This document shows positions 1 to 7,257 of a DNA stretch of 32,687 nucleotides, piece after piece (position 1 is the first letter of the stretch; the number at the start of each line of letters is the position of its first letter). A program made the position numbers and the translations under genes. The notes beneath the pieces were generated by a model. It worked only from the letters and a program-made list of their open reading frames with translations. It was not told the origin of the DNA and did no database searches. Source of the DNA: Gilvibacter sp. (GTDB lineage Bacteria > Bacteroidota > Bacteroidia > Flavobacteriales > Flavobacteriaceae); the NCBI RefSeq assembly GCF_013214815.1, contig NZ_JABSPU010000010.1, positions 34,033 to 66,719 of the forward strand. Direction: 5' to 3'.

Positions 1-579
1 ATAAATACCAACCACATGCAAAGGCTTCCAAAGCACACGAACCAAGAAGCGACCCCATTTCCAAAACAAATAATTCCACCAATCGGCTTGATGCCCGTGA
101 GCCATAAAGATCTCCTGTCCTGTGGTCTCGTGTTTTAAAATGATGGCTTCGTGATAGGTGATCCCAGGGAATAAAGGCACTTCCTCTCCGGTCTTAGGGT
201 CAAAATAGTGTGAGAGGTGCTTTTCTACATAGCTCTTGTTCTTATACACCATGTCGTGGTTTCCGTATATCGGGTGAAAACGACACTCCTTGTGCATTTC
301 TTTGAGCAGTTTATAGACGTTGGTGTGTGCCGGATAGATATCCTCAAATTGTCGGTTCTCCCAAAGCTCATCGCCATCACCTAACTCACAATAGCTGAAT
401 CCACTTTTATAGTAGTGTTTCATGGCGTGGAAATACATATGTCTGTTCCGAGCAAAATCGTCGGCAAAACTATTGTCCCCACGGTGGCAATCGCTAAATA
501 GAATGAATTTAGAAGTATCGTTAAACGGAACTACTAGCGCATTCTTGTAAGCGCGATCAAAACGGGATTTGGTAGACAT
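1..579 (-). CDS. Metallophosphoesterase (calcineurin-like), 3' part cut by window edge
   Basis: The frame is open from an ATG at 577-579 to the window edge, giving the first 193 residues. Calcineurin-like phosphoesterase motifs appear in order: S-D-C-H (Asp30, His32), G-D-G-D-E (Asp68), G-N-H-D (107-109) and A-H-G-H (161-163). These are the usual ligands of a dinuclear metal site that hydrolyses phosphomono- or diesters. No signal peptide is seen, so it is probably cytoplasmic. A W/F-rich stretch after the last His motif could touch the membrane, as in LpxH-type UDP-diacylglucosamine hydrolases, but the sequence does not identify the substrate. It lies behind the terminator of the upstream dehydrogenase gene and so is probably transcribed separately. 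The family call is firm; the specific reaction is unknown. Confidence 0.85.
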   Translation of the reverse strand, partial: MSTKSRFDRAYKNALVVPFNDTSKFILFSDCHRGDNSFADDFARNRHMYFHAMKHYYKSGFSYCELGDGDELWENRQFEDIYPAHTNVYKLLKEMHKECRFHPIYGNHDMVYKNKSYVEKHLSHYFDPKTGEEVPLFPGITYHEAIILKHETTGQEIFMAHGHQADWWNYLFWKWGRFLVRVLWKPLHVVGIY

Positions 580-608
580 AGCTGTGTTTCTCTCGAATAA
601 ATATCCAC

Positions 609-639
609 AAAAAAACCGAGGAATTAAAAACTCCTCGGT
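609..639 (-). terminator. Rho-independent terminator after glutaryl-CoA dehydrogenase gene
   Basis: An 8-bp perfect stem (ACCGAGGA at 615-622 with TCCTCGGT at 632-639) has a 9-nt loop. Read on the minus strand it is followed by a run of seven T. It lies 27 nt beyond the stop of the dehydrogenase gene and before the start of the metallophosphoesterase gene. Confidence 0.85.
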
Positions 640-665
640 CTTGATATTTTAAAGTCGCTTCTTTT

Positions 666-1844
666 TTATTTGAAAGCGTTCTCTCCTGTGATGTCTAAAC
701 CAGTGATCAATAGGTGGATGTCATGAGTTCCTTCATAGGTGATCACACTTTCCAAGTTCATGGAGTGACGCATGATGCTGTACTCGCCAGTGATTCCCAT
801 TCCACCAAGCATTTGACGTGCTTCACGTGCAATATTGATGGCCATGTCCACATTGTTTCTTTTAGCCATGGAGATCTGAGCAGAAGTAGCTCTTCCCTCA
901 TTTCTCAATACACCTAGACGCCACGTTAAAAGCTGTGCTTTGGTGATCTCAGTGATCATTTCTGCTAGTTTCTTTTGTTGCAATTGGAAAGCGGCAATTG
1001 GCTTCCCGAACTGAATGCGCTCTTTGGAATAACGAAGCGCGGTGTCGTAACAATCCATGGCGGCTCCAATAGCACCCCAAGCAATTCCATAACGCGCAGA
1101 GTCCAAACATCCAAGTGGTGCACCAAGTCCTGTTTTGTTTGGCAACAGGTTTTCTTTAGGCACTTTTACGTTGTCAAAGATCAATTCTCCGGTAGCACTG
1201 GCTCTTAAAGACCATTTATTGTGTGTTTCTGGAGTGCTGAATCCTTCCATGCCACGCTCAACGATCAATCCGTGGATGCGACCTTCTTCATTCTTAGCCC
1301 AAACTACAGCTACATCGGCAAATGGAGCATTAGAGATCCACATTTTGGCTCCGTTGAGCAGGTAGTGATCTCCCATGTCTTTGTAGTTGGTGGTCATTCC
1401 ACCAGGGTTTGAACCGTGGTCAGGCTCAGTCAATCCAAAACAACCCATGTATTCTCCGGAGGCCAATTTTGGCAAATACTTTTTGCGTTGTTCTTCTGTT
1501 CCGTATTTGAAGATCGGATACATCACCAAAGAAGACTGTACGGATGCTGTAGAGCGTACTCCACTATCACCGCGTTCTATCTCCTGCATGATCAAACCGT
1601 AAGAGATCTGATCTAAGCCGGCTCCGCCGTACTCTTCAGGAATATAAGGACCAAAGGCTCCAATTTCTGCCAAACCGCCAATGATCTGGTTTGGGAACTC
1701 AGCGCGCTGGGCGTAATCCTCAATAATTGGTGAAACATCGCGCTTTACCCATTCACGGGCAGCGTCACGTACAAGCTTGTGCTCTTCCGTTAATAAATCG
1801 TCGATTTGATAATAATCCGGAGCTTCAAAAAGATCGGGCTTCAT
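666..1844 (-). CDS. Glutaryl-CoA dehydrogenase (acyl-CoA dehydrogenase family)
   Basis: This 392-residue flavoprotein has the full acyl-CoA dehydrogenase layout: N-terminal helical domain (about 15-130), beta domain with the FAD-contacting L-T-E-P segment (about 135-230) and C-terminal helical domain (about 240-385). Features specific to glutaryl-CoA dehydrogenase are visible: the RSTASVQSSL segment, whose Arg corresponds to the glutaryl-carboxylate-binding Arg of the human enzyme; LTEPDHGSNPG; SLRASATG; ARYGIAWG; and YEGTHDIH, with the catalytic base at Glu371. Family members oxidise and decarboxylate glutaryl-CoA to crotonyl-CoA in lysine and tryptophan breakdown using FAD. The ATG at 1844 begins just before the conserved domain. 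The Rieske oxygenase gene lies 86 nt upstream on the same strand, so co-transcription is possible, although a promoter-like -7 box also sits between them. The assignment rests on several diagnostic segments and is strong. Confidence 0.95.
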   Translation of the reverse strand: MKPDLFEAPDYYQIDDLLTEEHKLVRDAAREWVKRDVSPIIEDYAQRAEFPNQIIGGLAEIGAFGPYIPEEYGGAGLDQISYGLIMQEIERGDSGVRSTASVQSSLVMYPIFKYGTEEQRKKYLPKLASGEYMGCFGLTEPDHGSNPGGMTTNYKDMGDHYLLNGAKMWISNAPFADVAVVWAKNEEGRIHGLIVERGMEGFSTPETHNKWSLRASATGELIFDNVKVPKENLLPNKTGLGAPLGCLDSARYGIAWGAIGAAMDCYDTALRYSKERIQFGKPIAAFQLQQKKLAEMITEITKAQLLTWRLGVLRNEGRATSAQISMAKRNNVDMAINIAREARQMLGGMGITGEYSIMRHSMNLESVITYEGTHDIHLLITGLDITGENAFK

Positions 1845-1864
1845 TGCTTTGATTTTGGTTGTGC

Positions 1865-1872
1865 CAAAGTTA
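1865..1872 (-). promoter_or_regulatory. Flavobacterial -7 box candidate upstream of glutaryl-CoA dehydrogenase
   Basis: On the minus strand this reads TAACTTTG, a full match to the Bacteroidota -7 consensus TAnnTTTG, about 20 nt before the ATG at 1844. I see no TTG at the usual -33 spacing, so it is only a candidate. Confidence 0.4.
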
Positions 1873-1930
1873 ATTATTGCCCCGCAGAAGCGAAAAGGAT
1901 TTCGATAAAAATTAAGCGGCTAAAATTGAG

Positions 1931-3022
1931 TTATTTCCGAGAGAGAAATTCAGCCAGCAAACGGTGAAAATGATGAACTCCCTGTTCTCTTGTGGGAGAG
2001 AAACGACCGGCTTTGTAGAATTTAGATCTCAGGCCGTTGTGAACGTTTTCAACCACAAATTCGTCTTCCCGTTCTACTTTTTCCAATTCTGCCCCTGCGC
2101 CTTTATTGAGTTTTGATGGATCCCAAACATAGCTTATAAAGGAGACCTTGGTTCTGTTGTCGCTAATGGGTTTTACCACATTTACCGAACAGCCCCAGGG
2201 ATAAAAGTTGAACATCATATTTGGGAATACCCAGTAATAATAGGCTGCTACCTGTTTGCCGTGATCTATATGTCCTTCAGGTAGATCAAAGACCTCTGTG
2301 GCCTCATCCGTATACCCGATCTGCAAGTTGCAATGGTCGTAACAAATGGTTTTATAAGTTCCGTAGTCCAAGACTTCATTCAATCCTTGATGTACAAAGG
2401 GAATATGAAATCCTTCCAGATAATTGTCGCAGTACAAGGCCCAGTGTGCGTGTACTAAAAAGTCTTTGGATAGGGTAGCGTCAAACTTGAAGTCGTTCAG
2501 CGGTAAAAATCCAACCCGTTCATTCATAACATCTATAACCTCTTGAATATCAAAGCTAGGATCCAATCCTCCAAAAAGAAAGGGCCCCCATTGCTTTAGG
2601 GGGAAACGATGCAAATTGTCACAGGGTCTGGGGAAGTCTTCTGTCTGCTCAAATTCTGGCATATGCTCAAAATTCCCACCCAGATCAAATCGGCGTCCGT
2701 GATAAAAACAACTCAGTTTTTTGGCTTTACCAGGATGCAGTGCAACAAGATTACCCCGATGGGTGCATACATTGCTCAGCAAATGAAGTTCTTCCTTGCC
2801 GTCTTTGGTCAGCACCATGGGTTCGGTCAAAAAACCATCCAACATCACAAAAGGATGAACAGATTGTGGTAAGGTAACCAAAGAAGTGTCGCCTAACCAT
2901 TGCCAGGCTTTATAAAAGACTTGGTCCTTCAAGGCTTCAAAAACAGCCGGATCCTTATAAAAGGAGGCGGGCAGTGTTTCTGCTATTCTTATATCCGGAT
3001 CTACGTGAAAATTAAATGCCAC
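1931..3022 (-). CDS. Rieske non-heme iron oxygenase, alpha subunit (choline/carnitine monooxygenase-like)
   Basis: This 363-residue protein has an N-terminal Rieske [2Fe-2S] domain with C-T-H (Cys86, His88) and C-F-Y-H (Cys105, His108), followed by a C-terminal catalytic domain. The mononuclear iron site is visible as NYLEGFHIPFVH (His206, His211) with a probable third ligand at Asp320 in an E-D-E-F-V-V-E-N-V context. This pattern, and the GLRS...GRFS ending, are closest to single-component oxygenases of the choline, carnitine and glycine-betaine monooxygenase type rather than two-subunit aromatic dioxygenases. No beta subunit, ferredoxin or reductase gene is adjacent, so electrons must come from a partner encoded elsewhere. 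The neighbouring glutaryl-CoA dehydrogenase suggests catabolic use, but the substrate cannot be read from the sequence. Family call firm, substrate unknown. Confidence 0.88.
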   Translation of the reverse strand: MAFNFHVDPDIRIAETLPASFYKDPAVFEALKDQVFYKAWQWLGDTSLVTLPQSVHPFVMLDGFLTEPMVLTKDGKEELHLLSNVCTHRGNLVALHPGKAKKLSCFYHGRRFDLGGNFEHMPEFEQTEDFPRPCDNLHRFPLKQWGPFLFGGLDPSFDIQEVIDVMNERVGFLPLNDFKFDATLSKDFLVHAHWALYCDNYLEGFHIPFVHQGLNEVLDYGTYKTICYDHCNLQIGYTDEATEVFDLPEGHIDHGKQVAAYYYWVFPNMMFNFYPWGCSVNVVKPISDNRTKVSFISYVWDPSKLNKGAGAELEKVEREDEFVVENVHNGLRSKFYKAGRFSPTREQGVHHFHRLLAEFLSRK

Positions 3023-3094
3023 AATTGTGTATCTTGACCTTTATACGCCCTAATGTAAGGATTTAAAAGCAACTACCCTTAGCGCATATTCTCT

Positions 3095-4405
3095 ATGGCC
3101 ACATCTTCCCAAAAAATTGGATTGATCACAACTACTGCTTTAGTGGTGGGAAATATGATCGGATCTGGCATCTTTGTGCTGCCGGCCACCCTCGCCAAAT
3201 ACGGCAGCATTAGTTTATTGGGTTGGGTCTTTACCGCAGCCGGAGCTTTAATTTTAGCCAAGATCTTTGGCAACCTGAGTAAAATAGTTCACAACAAGAG
3301 TGGTGGGCCCTATGTTTTTGCGCGGGCTGGATTTGGAGATTTTATTGGTTTTTTGGTCGCTTGGGGATATTGGATCTCTGTTTGGGTGGTCAACGCTGGA
3401 ATTGCTGTTGCGATCATTGGAGCGCTATCAGTTTTCTTTCCTTCTTTAGAAGACAATGCTTTGGTTAGTGTGGCGATTGGATTGGCATTTATCTGGTTTT
3501 TTACTTGGGTCAATATAAGAGGCATCAAGCTCTCCGGTAAGTTCGCGGTCATTACTACGGCCTTTAAACTTTTGCCTTTAGTCTTTATAATTCTATTTGG
3601 TATTTTCTTTTTTGATGCCGACAATTTCCCCGCTTTTAACAGCTCTGCAGCAAGTGATTTTGATGCCTTTTCTGCTGTGGCTACTTTGACGCTCTTTGCC
3701 TTTTTGGGCATAGAGACCGCAACGATTCCTGCGGAGAATATCGAGCAGCCGCAAAAGACCATCTCTAGAGCAACCATGCTGGGAACTGTCATAGCAACTT
3801 TAGTTTACGTACTTAGTACGGTAGTTTTGTTTGGTCTGTTGCCTGTGGAGCAGTTGGCCAGTTCTCCAGCGCCTTTCGCTGAAGCTGGAGCCGTAATTGC
3901 AGGAACCAATGGGTCTTACTTCATTGCTGCTGGAGCCTTGGTGGCAGCCATTGGAGCCCTAAATGGTTGGACATTGGTAGTAGGTCAATTGCCCATGGCT
4001 ATGGCTCGAGATCAGGTTTTTCCAATAAGTTTTGCCAAGAAGAATAAACAAGATGCTCCTTTCTTGGGACTGCTCTTAGGTGGAATTTTGAGCTCTGGAA
4101 TTATGCTGATGAATTTCACAGACTCCTTAGTGGACCAGTTTGAATTCATCGCCTTGTTGACCACACTGTGTTGCCTAGTGCCTTATCTGTTTGTAGCGGC
4201 AGCCTATGTGTTGATTACTCGTGAAAAAGGAGTCTTCAGCAATCGGAGGGTTCAGATTACCACCTTAGCGGCATTTGGAGTGATTTATTCGCTTTGGGCT
4301 ATTTATGGATCCGGAGCAGAAACGGTCCTTTACGGAACCTTTTTGCTATTTGCCGGTTTGCCGCTCTTTGCCTGGATGAAATATCAGCAAAAACGCAAAA
4401 GCTAG
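3095..4405 (+). CDS. APC-family amino-acid permease/antiporter (AdiC/PotE-like)
   Basis: A 436-residue membrane protein with about 12 hydrophobic segments. It aligns by eye along its length with AdiC-type arginine/agmatine antiporters: GNMIGSGIFVLP in TM1 (the backbone that binds the substrate carboxylate and amino groups), GGPYVFAR after TM2, LFAFLGIE in TM6 and NGWTLVVGQ in TM8. Trp292 corresponds to the gating/substrate Trp293 of AdiC and Glu207 to Glu208. The TM6 aromatic that is Trp202 in AdiC is Phe201 here, so the substrate may differ. It is divergent from the Rieske gene and convergent with trmN6 (stops 3 nt apart). I infer import or exchange of an amino acid or amine, possibly feeding the adjacent catabolic genes. 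Confidence 0.9.
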   Translation: MATSSQKIGLITTTALVVGNMIGSGIFVLPATLAKYGSISLLGWVFTAAGALILAKIFGNLSKIVHNKSGGPYVFARAGFGDFIGFLVAWGYWISVWVVNAGIAVAIIGALSVFFPSLEDNALVSVAIGLAFIWFFTWVNIRGIKLSGKFAVITTAFKLLPLVFIILFGIFFFDADNFPAFNSSAASDFDAFSAVATLTLFAFLGIETATIPAENIEQPQKTISRATMLGTVIATLVYVLSTVVLFGLLPVEQLASSPAPFAEAGAVIAGTNGSYFIAAGALVAAIGALNGWTLVVGQLPMAMARDQVFPISFAKKNKQDAPFLGLLLGGILSSGIMLMNFTDSLVDQFEFIALLTTLCCLVPYLFVAAAYVLITREKGVFSNRRVQITTLAAFGVIYSLWAIYGSGAETVLYGTFLLFAGLPLFAWMKYQQKRKS

Positions 4406-4407
4406 GG

Positions 4408-5118
4408 TTACATTTTGAGGTAGAAATCTTGGACTAATTCTGTGTACTGCGAAGTGTATTGATGCCTTTCTGTTTCAATGATCAAGGTCTGGGTTTCCAG
4501 TTCCTGTTCCCTTTTTGAGAATTGAAGTAAACTTCTTTTTGCAGCAACTTCCGGCCGGCCTTTTACGTCACAACGTCTAAACGGGAACAAGCCTACCTGC
4601 TCTGCGAGCTCGATAAACTCATCTGCAGCATTATGAGGAACAATTACTGCGAAGCTTCCATCCTCAGCTAAGAGTTTGGCTGCGCAGAAAACTAAATGCT
4701 CAAAGGGCAAAGCATCTTCAAAACGCGCCCGGTCACGTTGGGTATCTCCTGATTTGAACGCTGCGGTATAAAAAGGAGGGTTACTTATTAGAAGCTCGTA
4801 CTCATCGTCAATCTCTTGGGCAAACTCTAACAAACCGGCGTGATAGCAAAACAATCGGTCTGCCCATGGAGAAGCTTCAAAGTTCTCCGTGCACTGCTCA
4901 TAGGCATCTGCATCGATCTCAAGAGCATCAATGGTCATGGCTGCGGAGCGTTGGGCCATCTGCAAAGCGATGACTCCGGTTCCAGCACCAATGTCTAAAA
5001 TGGAATCAACCATGGGGTTTATCTGTGCCCAAGCTCCTAGAAGCACGCCGTCAGTACCAATTTTCATGGCCGTTCGGTCTTGAGCTACGCTAAAATGTTT
5101 GAATTGGAAGGGTTGCAT
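4408..5118 (-). CDS. trmN6: tRNA1(Val) (adenine(37)-N6)-methyltransferase TrmN6
   Basis: A 236-residue class I SAM-dependent methyltransferase. The N-terminal signature FKHFSVAQDRTAMKIGTDG is typical of TrmN6 (YfiC). The SAM-binding loop DIGAGTG is at 42-48 and the N6-adenine methyltransferase catalytic motif NPPF at 113-116. Family members methylate A37 of tRNA-Val. Its start overlaps the rimM stop as TGATG (5116-5120), so it is probably translated by coupling at the end of the rpsP-rimM operon. In many bacteria trmD follows rimM; here a different tRNA methyltransferase holds that place. Confidence 0.93.
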   Translation of the reverse strand: MQPFQFKHFSVAQDRTAMKIGTDGVLLGAWAQINPMVDSILDIGAGTGVIALQMAQRSAAMTIDALEIDADAYEQCTENFEASPWADRLFCYHAGLLEFAQEIDDEYELLISNPPFYTAAFKSGDTQRDRARFEDALPFEHLVFCAAKLLAEDGSFAVIVPHNAADEFIELAEQVGLFPFRRCDVKGRPEVAAKRSLLQFSKREQELETQTLIIETERHQYTSQYTELVQDFYLKM

Positions 5119-5648
5119 CAGCCTTCTAAATAAAGATCGATGAGCCCAGGAGGAGTTTCCAAAAGAATGAACTGCTGCTCGCGGTTCACTTCCTTAATAA
5201 AGGTGTCGTTGATCGGGATCAAAACCTCAGTGCCATCAGCATCAATGATAAATAGGTCCTGAGCTGTTTGGTCATTCACCGCAGTGATCTTTCCCACTTC
5301 GCCGTGGTTGACATCTTTAATAGTAAAACCAATGATCTCGTGGAAATAGAATTTATTGCCTTCAAGGGGCGGGAGTAAGTCCAACGGTAGATAAAGCTCG
5401 CATCCTAAAAGTGCATCGGCATCCTCTTCACTATAACAATCTTCAAATTGAATGCGCAGCATTCTGGATTTATGCAAACTGATGGACTCAATAAAAAATG
5501 GAACCAGATTGTGGTTAATCTCCACAAATACTGATTCCATTTGAGTATACGTTTCGGGTTCGTCAGTGTCTAAAGTGACTAAGAGCTCGCCCTTAAAACT
5601 GTATTTTTTTACGATTTTACCGAGAAAGAAGCAGTCTTCCTTGTGCAT
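5118..5648 (-). CDS. rimM: Ribosome maturation factor RimM
   Basis: 176 residues, the normal RimM length. The N-terminal RimM beta-barrel (about 1-90, opening with F-F-L-G-K-I-V-K-K-Y-S-F-K-G-E) is followed by a C-terminal PRC-barrel (about 95-170, KFYFHEIIGF ... GEVGKI). RimM binds ribosomal protein S19 and the 30S head and assists 16S rRNA maturation. The gene lies 19 nt after rpsP and shares a TGATG junction with trmN6, which supports a single operon. Confidence 0.95.
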   Translation of the reverse strand: MHKEDCFFLGKIVKKYSFKGELLVTLDTDEPETYTQMESVFVEINHNLVPFFIESISLHKSRMLRIQFEDCYSEEDADALLGCELYLPLDLLPPLEGNKFYFHEIIGFTIKDVNHGEVGKITAVNDQTAQDLFIIDADGTEVLIPINDTFIKEVNREQQFILLETPPGLIDLYLEG

Positions 5649-5667
5649 CTCGTAAAATTAAGAAGGT

Positions 5668-6180
5668 TTACTCTTCTTCTTTAGCAGCGTCGGCTTCTGC
5701 AGCAGCCTCTTCGGCAGCTTCTTCACCTTCTACTTCTACAGAGGCAGCAATACGAGCTTCGTTTACTGCTTTTTCAGCAGCAAGTGCTTCTGCTTTGGCT
5801 TTAGCCTTAGCGTCTGCGATATTAGCTTCCTTCTGGCTTACAGCTTTTGCTTTATCTTCTAACCAAGCGTTGAATTTAGCTTCCGCTTGCTCTTCAGTCA
5901 AAGCGCCTTTAGTTACACCACCCATAAGGTGATTCTTAAGCATAGCGCCTTTGTAAGAAAGAATAGCACGTGCCGTATCGGTTGGTTGAGCACCGTTCTG
6001 CAACCACTGTACAGCTCCATCAACATTAAGGTTGATCTCTGCAGGGTTTACATTAGGGTTGTAAGTTCCCAACTTCTCCAAAAAACGTCCGTCTCTTTTT
6101 GCGCGAGAATCCGCGGCTACGATCCAGTAAAAAGGCTTTCCTTTCTTACCGTGTCTCTGTAATCTGATTTTAACAGGCAT
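5668..6180 (-). CDS. rpsP: 30S ribosomal protein S16
   Basis: The first ~85 residues are a standard S16 (MPVKIRLQRHGKKGKPFYWI..., then FLEKLGTYNP). The protein continues to 170 residues with a helical tail rich in Ala, Glu and Lys from about residue 95 and an acidic end. S16 is usually 80-90 residues; long low-complexity tails occur in Bacteroidota S16. It is the first gene of the rpsP-rimM-trmN6 operon, with a well-formed promoter at 6227-6258. Confidence 0.97.
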   Translation of the reverse strand: MPVKIRLQRHGKKGKPFYWIVAADSRAKRDGRFLEKLGTYNPNVNPAEINLNVDGAVQWLQNGAQPTDTARAILSYKGAMLKNHLMGGVTKGALTEEQAEAKFNAWLEDKAKAVSQKEANIADAKAKAKAEALAAEKAVNEARIAASVEVEGEEAAEEAAAEADAAKEEE

Positions 6181-6226
6181 AAAAATTAATTTTTGAGGTT
6201 CACGACCTCGGTTATAATTAAGGGCG

Positions 6227-6258
6227 CAAAGATAGGATAAATTTTAGTTGAAACTCAA
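6227..6258 (-). promoter_or_regulatory. Promoter of the rpsP-rimM-trmN6 operon
   Basis: Read on the minus strand, TTG (6258-6256) is followed by 21 nt and TATCTTTG (6234-6227), matching the Bacteroidota TTG-N17-23-TAnnTTTG promoter. It predicts a leader of about 40 nt. That leader contains a small GAGGT/ACCTC hairpin near 6195-6209, which could be an S16 autoregulatory element, though I cannot establish this. Confidence 0.7.
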
Positions 6259-6277
6259 GAGATTATATTTTTTCTTT

Positions 6278-6285
6278 TACATTTG
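6278..6285 (+). promoter_or_regulatory. -7 box candidate for the lipoprotein gene
   Basis: TACATTTG matches TAnnTTTG. The nearest upstream TTG (6248-6250) is 27 nt away, longer than the usual 17-23, so the promoter is only tentative. If it is real, transcription starts near 6290, which favours translation from the ATG at 6309. Confidence 0.35.
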
Positions 6286-6290
6286 TGCAA

Positions 6291-7112
6291 ATGCTAAAAA
6301 CGCCTACTATGCAAAGGATTGCCCTATTCGCCCTGCTGGTTTTCGCTCTTTTTTCATGTGAAGACGTACAGGACAACAATGCCATCATCCAAGGAAATGC
6401 CAATGACGTCTTTTTAAAAGGAGGAGCAGTAGCCACTCGTTTTGATGACGGAACCGTGGTAATCAATGGATCTGCCGATGGTGAAGAACTCACAATAACC
6501 TTGACTTCTGCTGCTGTTGGAACCTATGCGTTTGGCCCTGGTAGCGCGAACGCTGCTTTGTTTACAGACGCTAGTGGAGAGTCATATTCAACCGCGACCT
6601 CTTTAGGTAACGGTGAAGCCAATATTTCTGAAAACAGTTCTACAGATAATACTATTTCAGGTACATTCAATTTCAATGCCCACACCTTTGCGCTTCAAGA
6701 CACTTTGAATTTTGCGCGAGGTGTCTTTTTTAAGGTCCCCGTCATAGGCGGCACTGGAGTGGTAGATGATCCTAGTTTTTCTCAAGGAATGTCTGCTACT
6801 GTAGACGGCGCTTCTTTTGAGGCAGTAACCATTGAAGGGATCAACGTAACAGGGAACATTGTGGTAACCGGAGTGGATGGTACAAGAACCATCAATATGC
6901 GATTCCCGAACACCGTAACTCCGGGAGATTATGATTTGGCGCTTGGAGAATTTGAAGCTACTTATGGAATTGACGGAGTGGCTACAGCAGGTGCTAGCGG
7001 AACATTAACCATCATTTCAAACAATGTGGGAACAGGGGAGATTCAAGGAACTTTCTCTTACTCTGGGGATGCTTTTGAGATCACTGATGGAGCCTTTGCC
7101 GTCATCTACTAA
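6291..7112 (+). CDS. Predicted lipoprotein, DUF6252-like, two similar domains
   Basis: The protein begins with a short hydrophobic signal ending in a lipobox (FALFSC), so it should be lipidated and held in the envelope. ATGs at 6291 and 6309 are both possible. The second gives a compact signal peptide (MQRIALFALLVFALFSC) and lies downstream of the likely transcription start; I give the longer form. The mature part is Gly/Thr/Ser-rich beta-sheet sequence with two similar halves: one with GTYAFG and GTFNFNAHTF, one with GDYDLALGEFEATY and GTFSYSG. This resembles Bacteroidota DUF6252 lipoproteins. Function is unknown. It is divergent from rpsP and ends in a strong terminator, so it is monocistronic. 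Confidence 0.8.
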   Translation: MLKTPTMQRIALFALLVFALFSCEDVQDNNAIIQGNANDVFLKGGAVATRFDDGTVVINGSADGEELTITLTSAAVGTYAFGPGSANAALFTDASGESYSTATSLGNGEANISENSSTDNTISGTFNFNAHTFALQDTLNFARGVFFKVPVIGGTGVVDDPSFSQGMSATVDGASFEAVTIEGINVTGNIVVTGVDGTRTINMRFPNTVTPGDYDLALGEFEATYGIDGVATAGASGTLTIISNNVGTGEIQGTFSYSGDAFEITDGAFAVIY

Positions 7113-7134
7113 GAACACCTGACAAACGAATTTG

Positions 7135-7161
7135 AGGCCCGCTTTTTGCGGGTCTTTTTTT
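7135..7161 (+). terminator. Rho-independent terminator after the lipoprotein gene
   Basis: AGGCCCGC (7135-7142) pairs with GCGGGTCT (7148-7155; one G-U) around a TTTTT loop, followed by a run of T to 7161. Confidence 0.92.
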
Positions 7162-7257
7162 GTCCACAATTTTGGCTTTGGTGTTGATAAGTTCGGCAGC
7201 TATTTCAAGGGAAATTGTGTACTTTTAAAATTCACTTTTGAGCGTTCAAGCAACCTT

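Noticed and set aside
3310-3792. Long minus-strand frame (160 codons) opposite the AdiC-like permease
   Set aside because: It is the antisense shadow of a clear transporter gene; its sequence is low-complexity Lys/Ala/Pro with no domain.
7132-7257. 42-codon N-terminal extension of dnaE
   Set aside because: It starts inside the preceding terminator hairpin; the exonuclease domain begins directly at the ATG at 7258.
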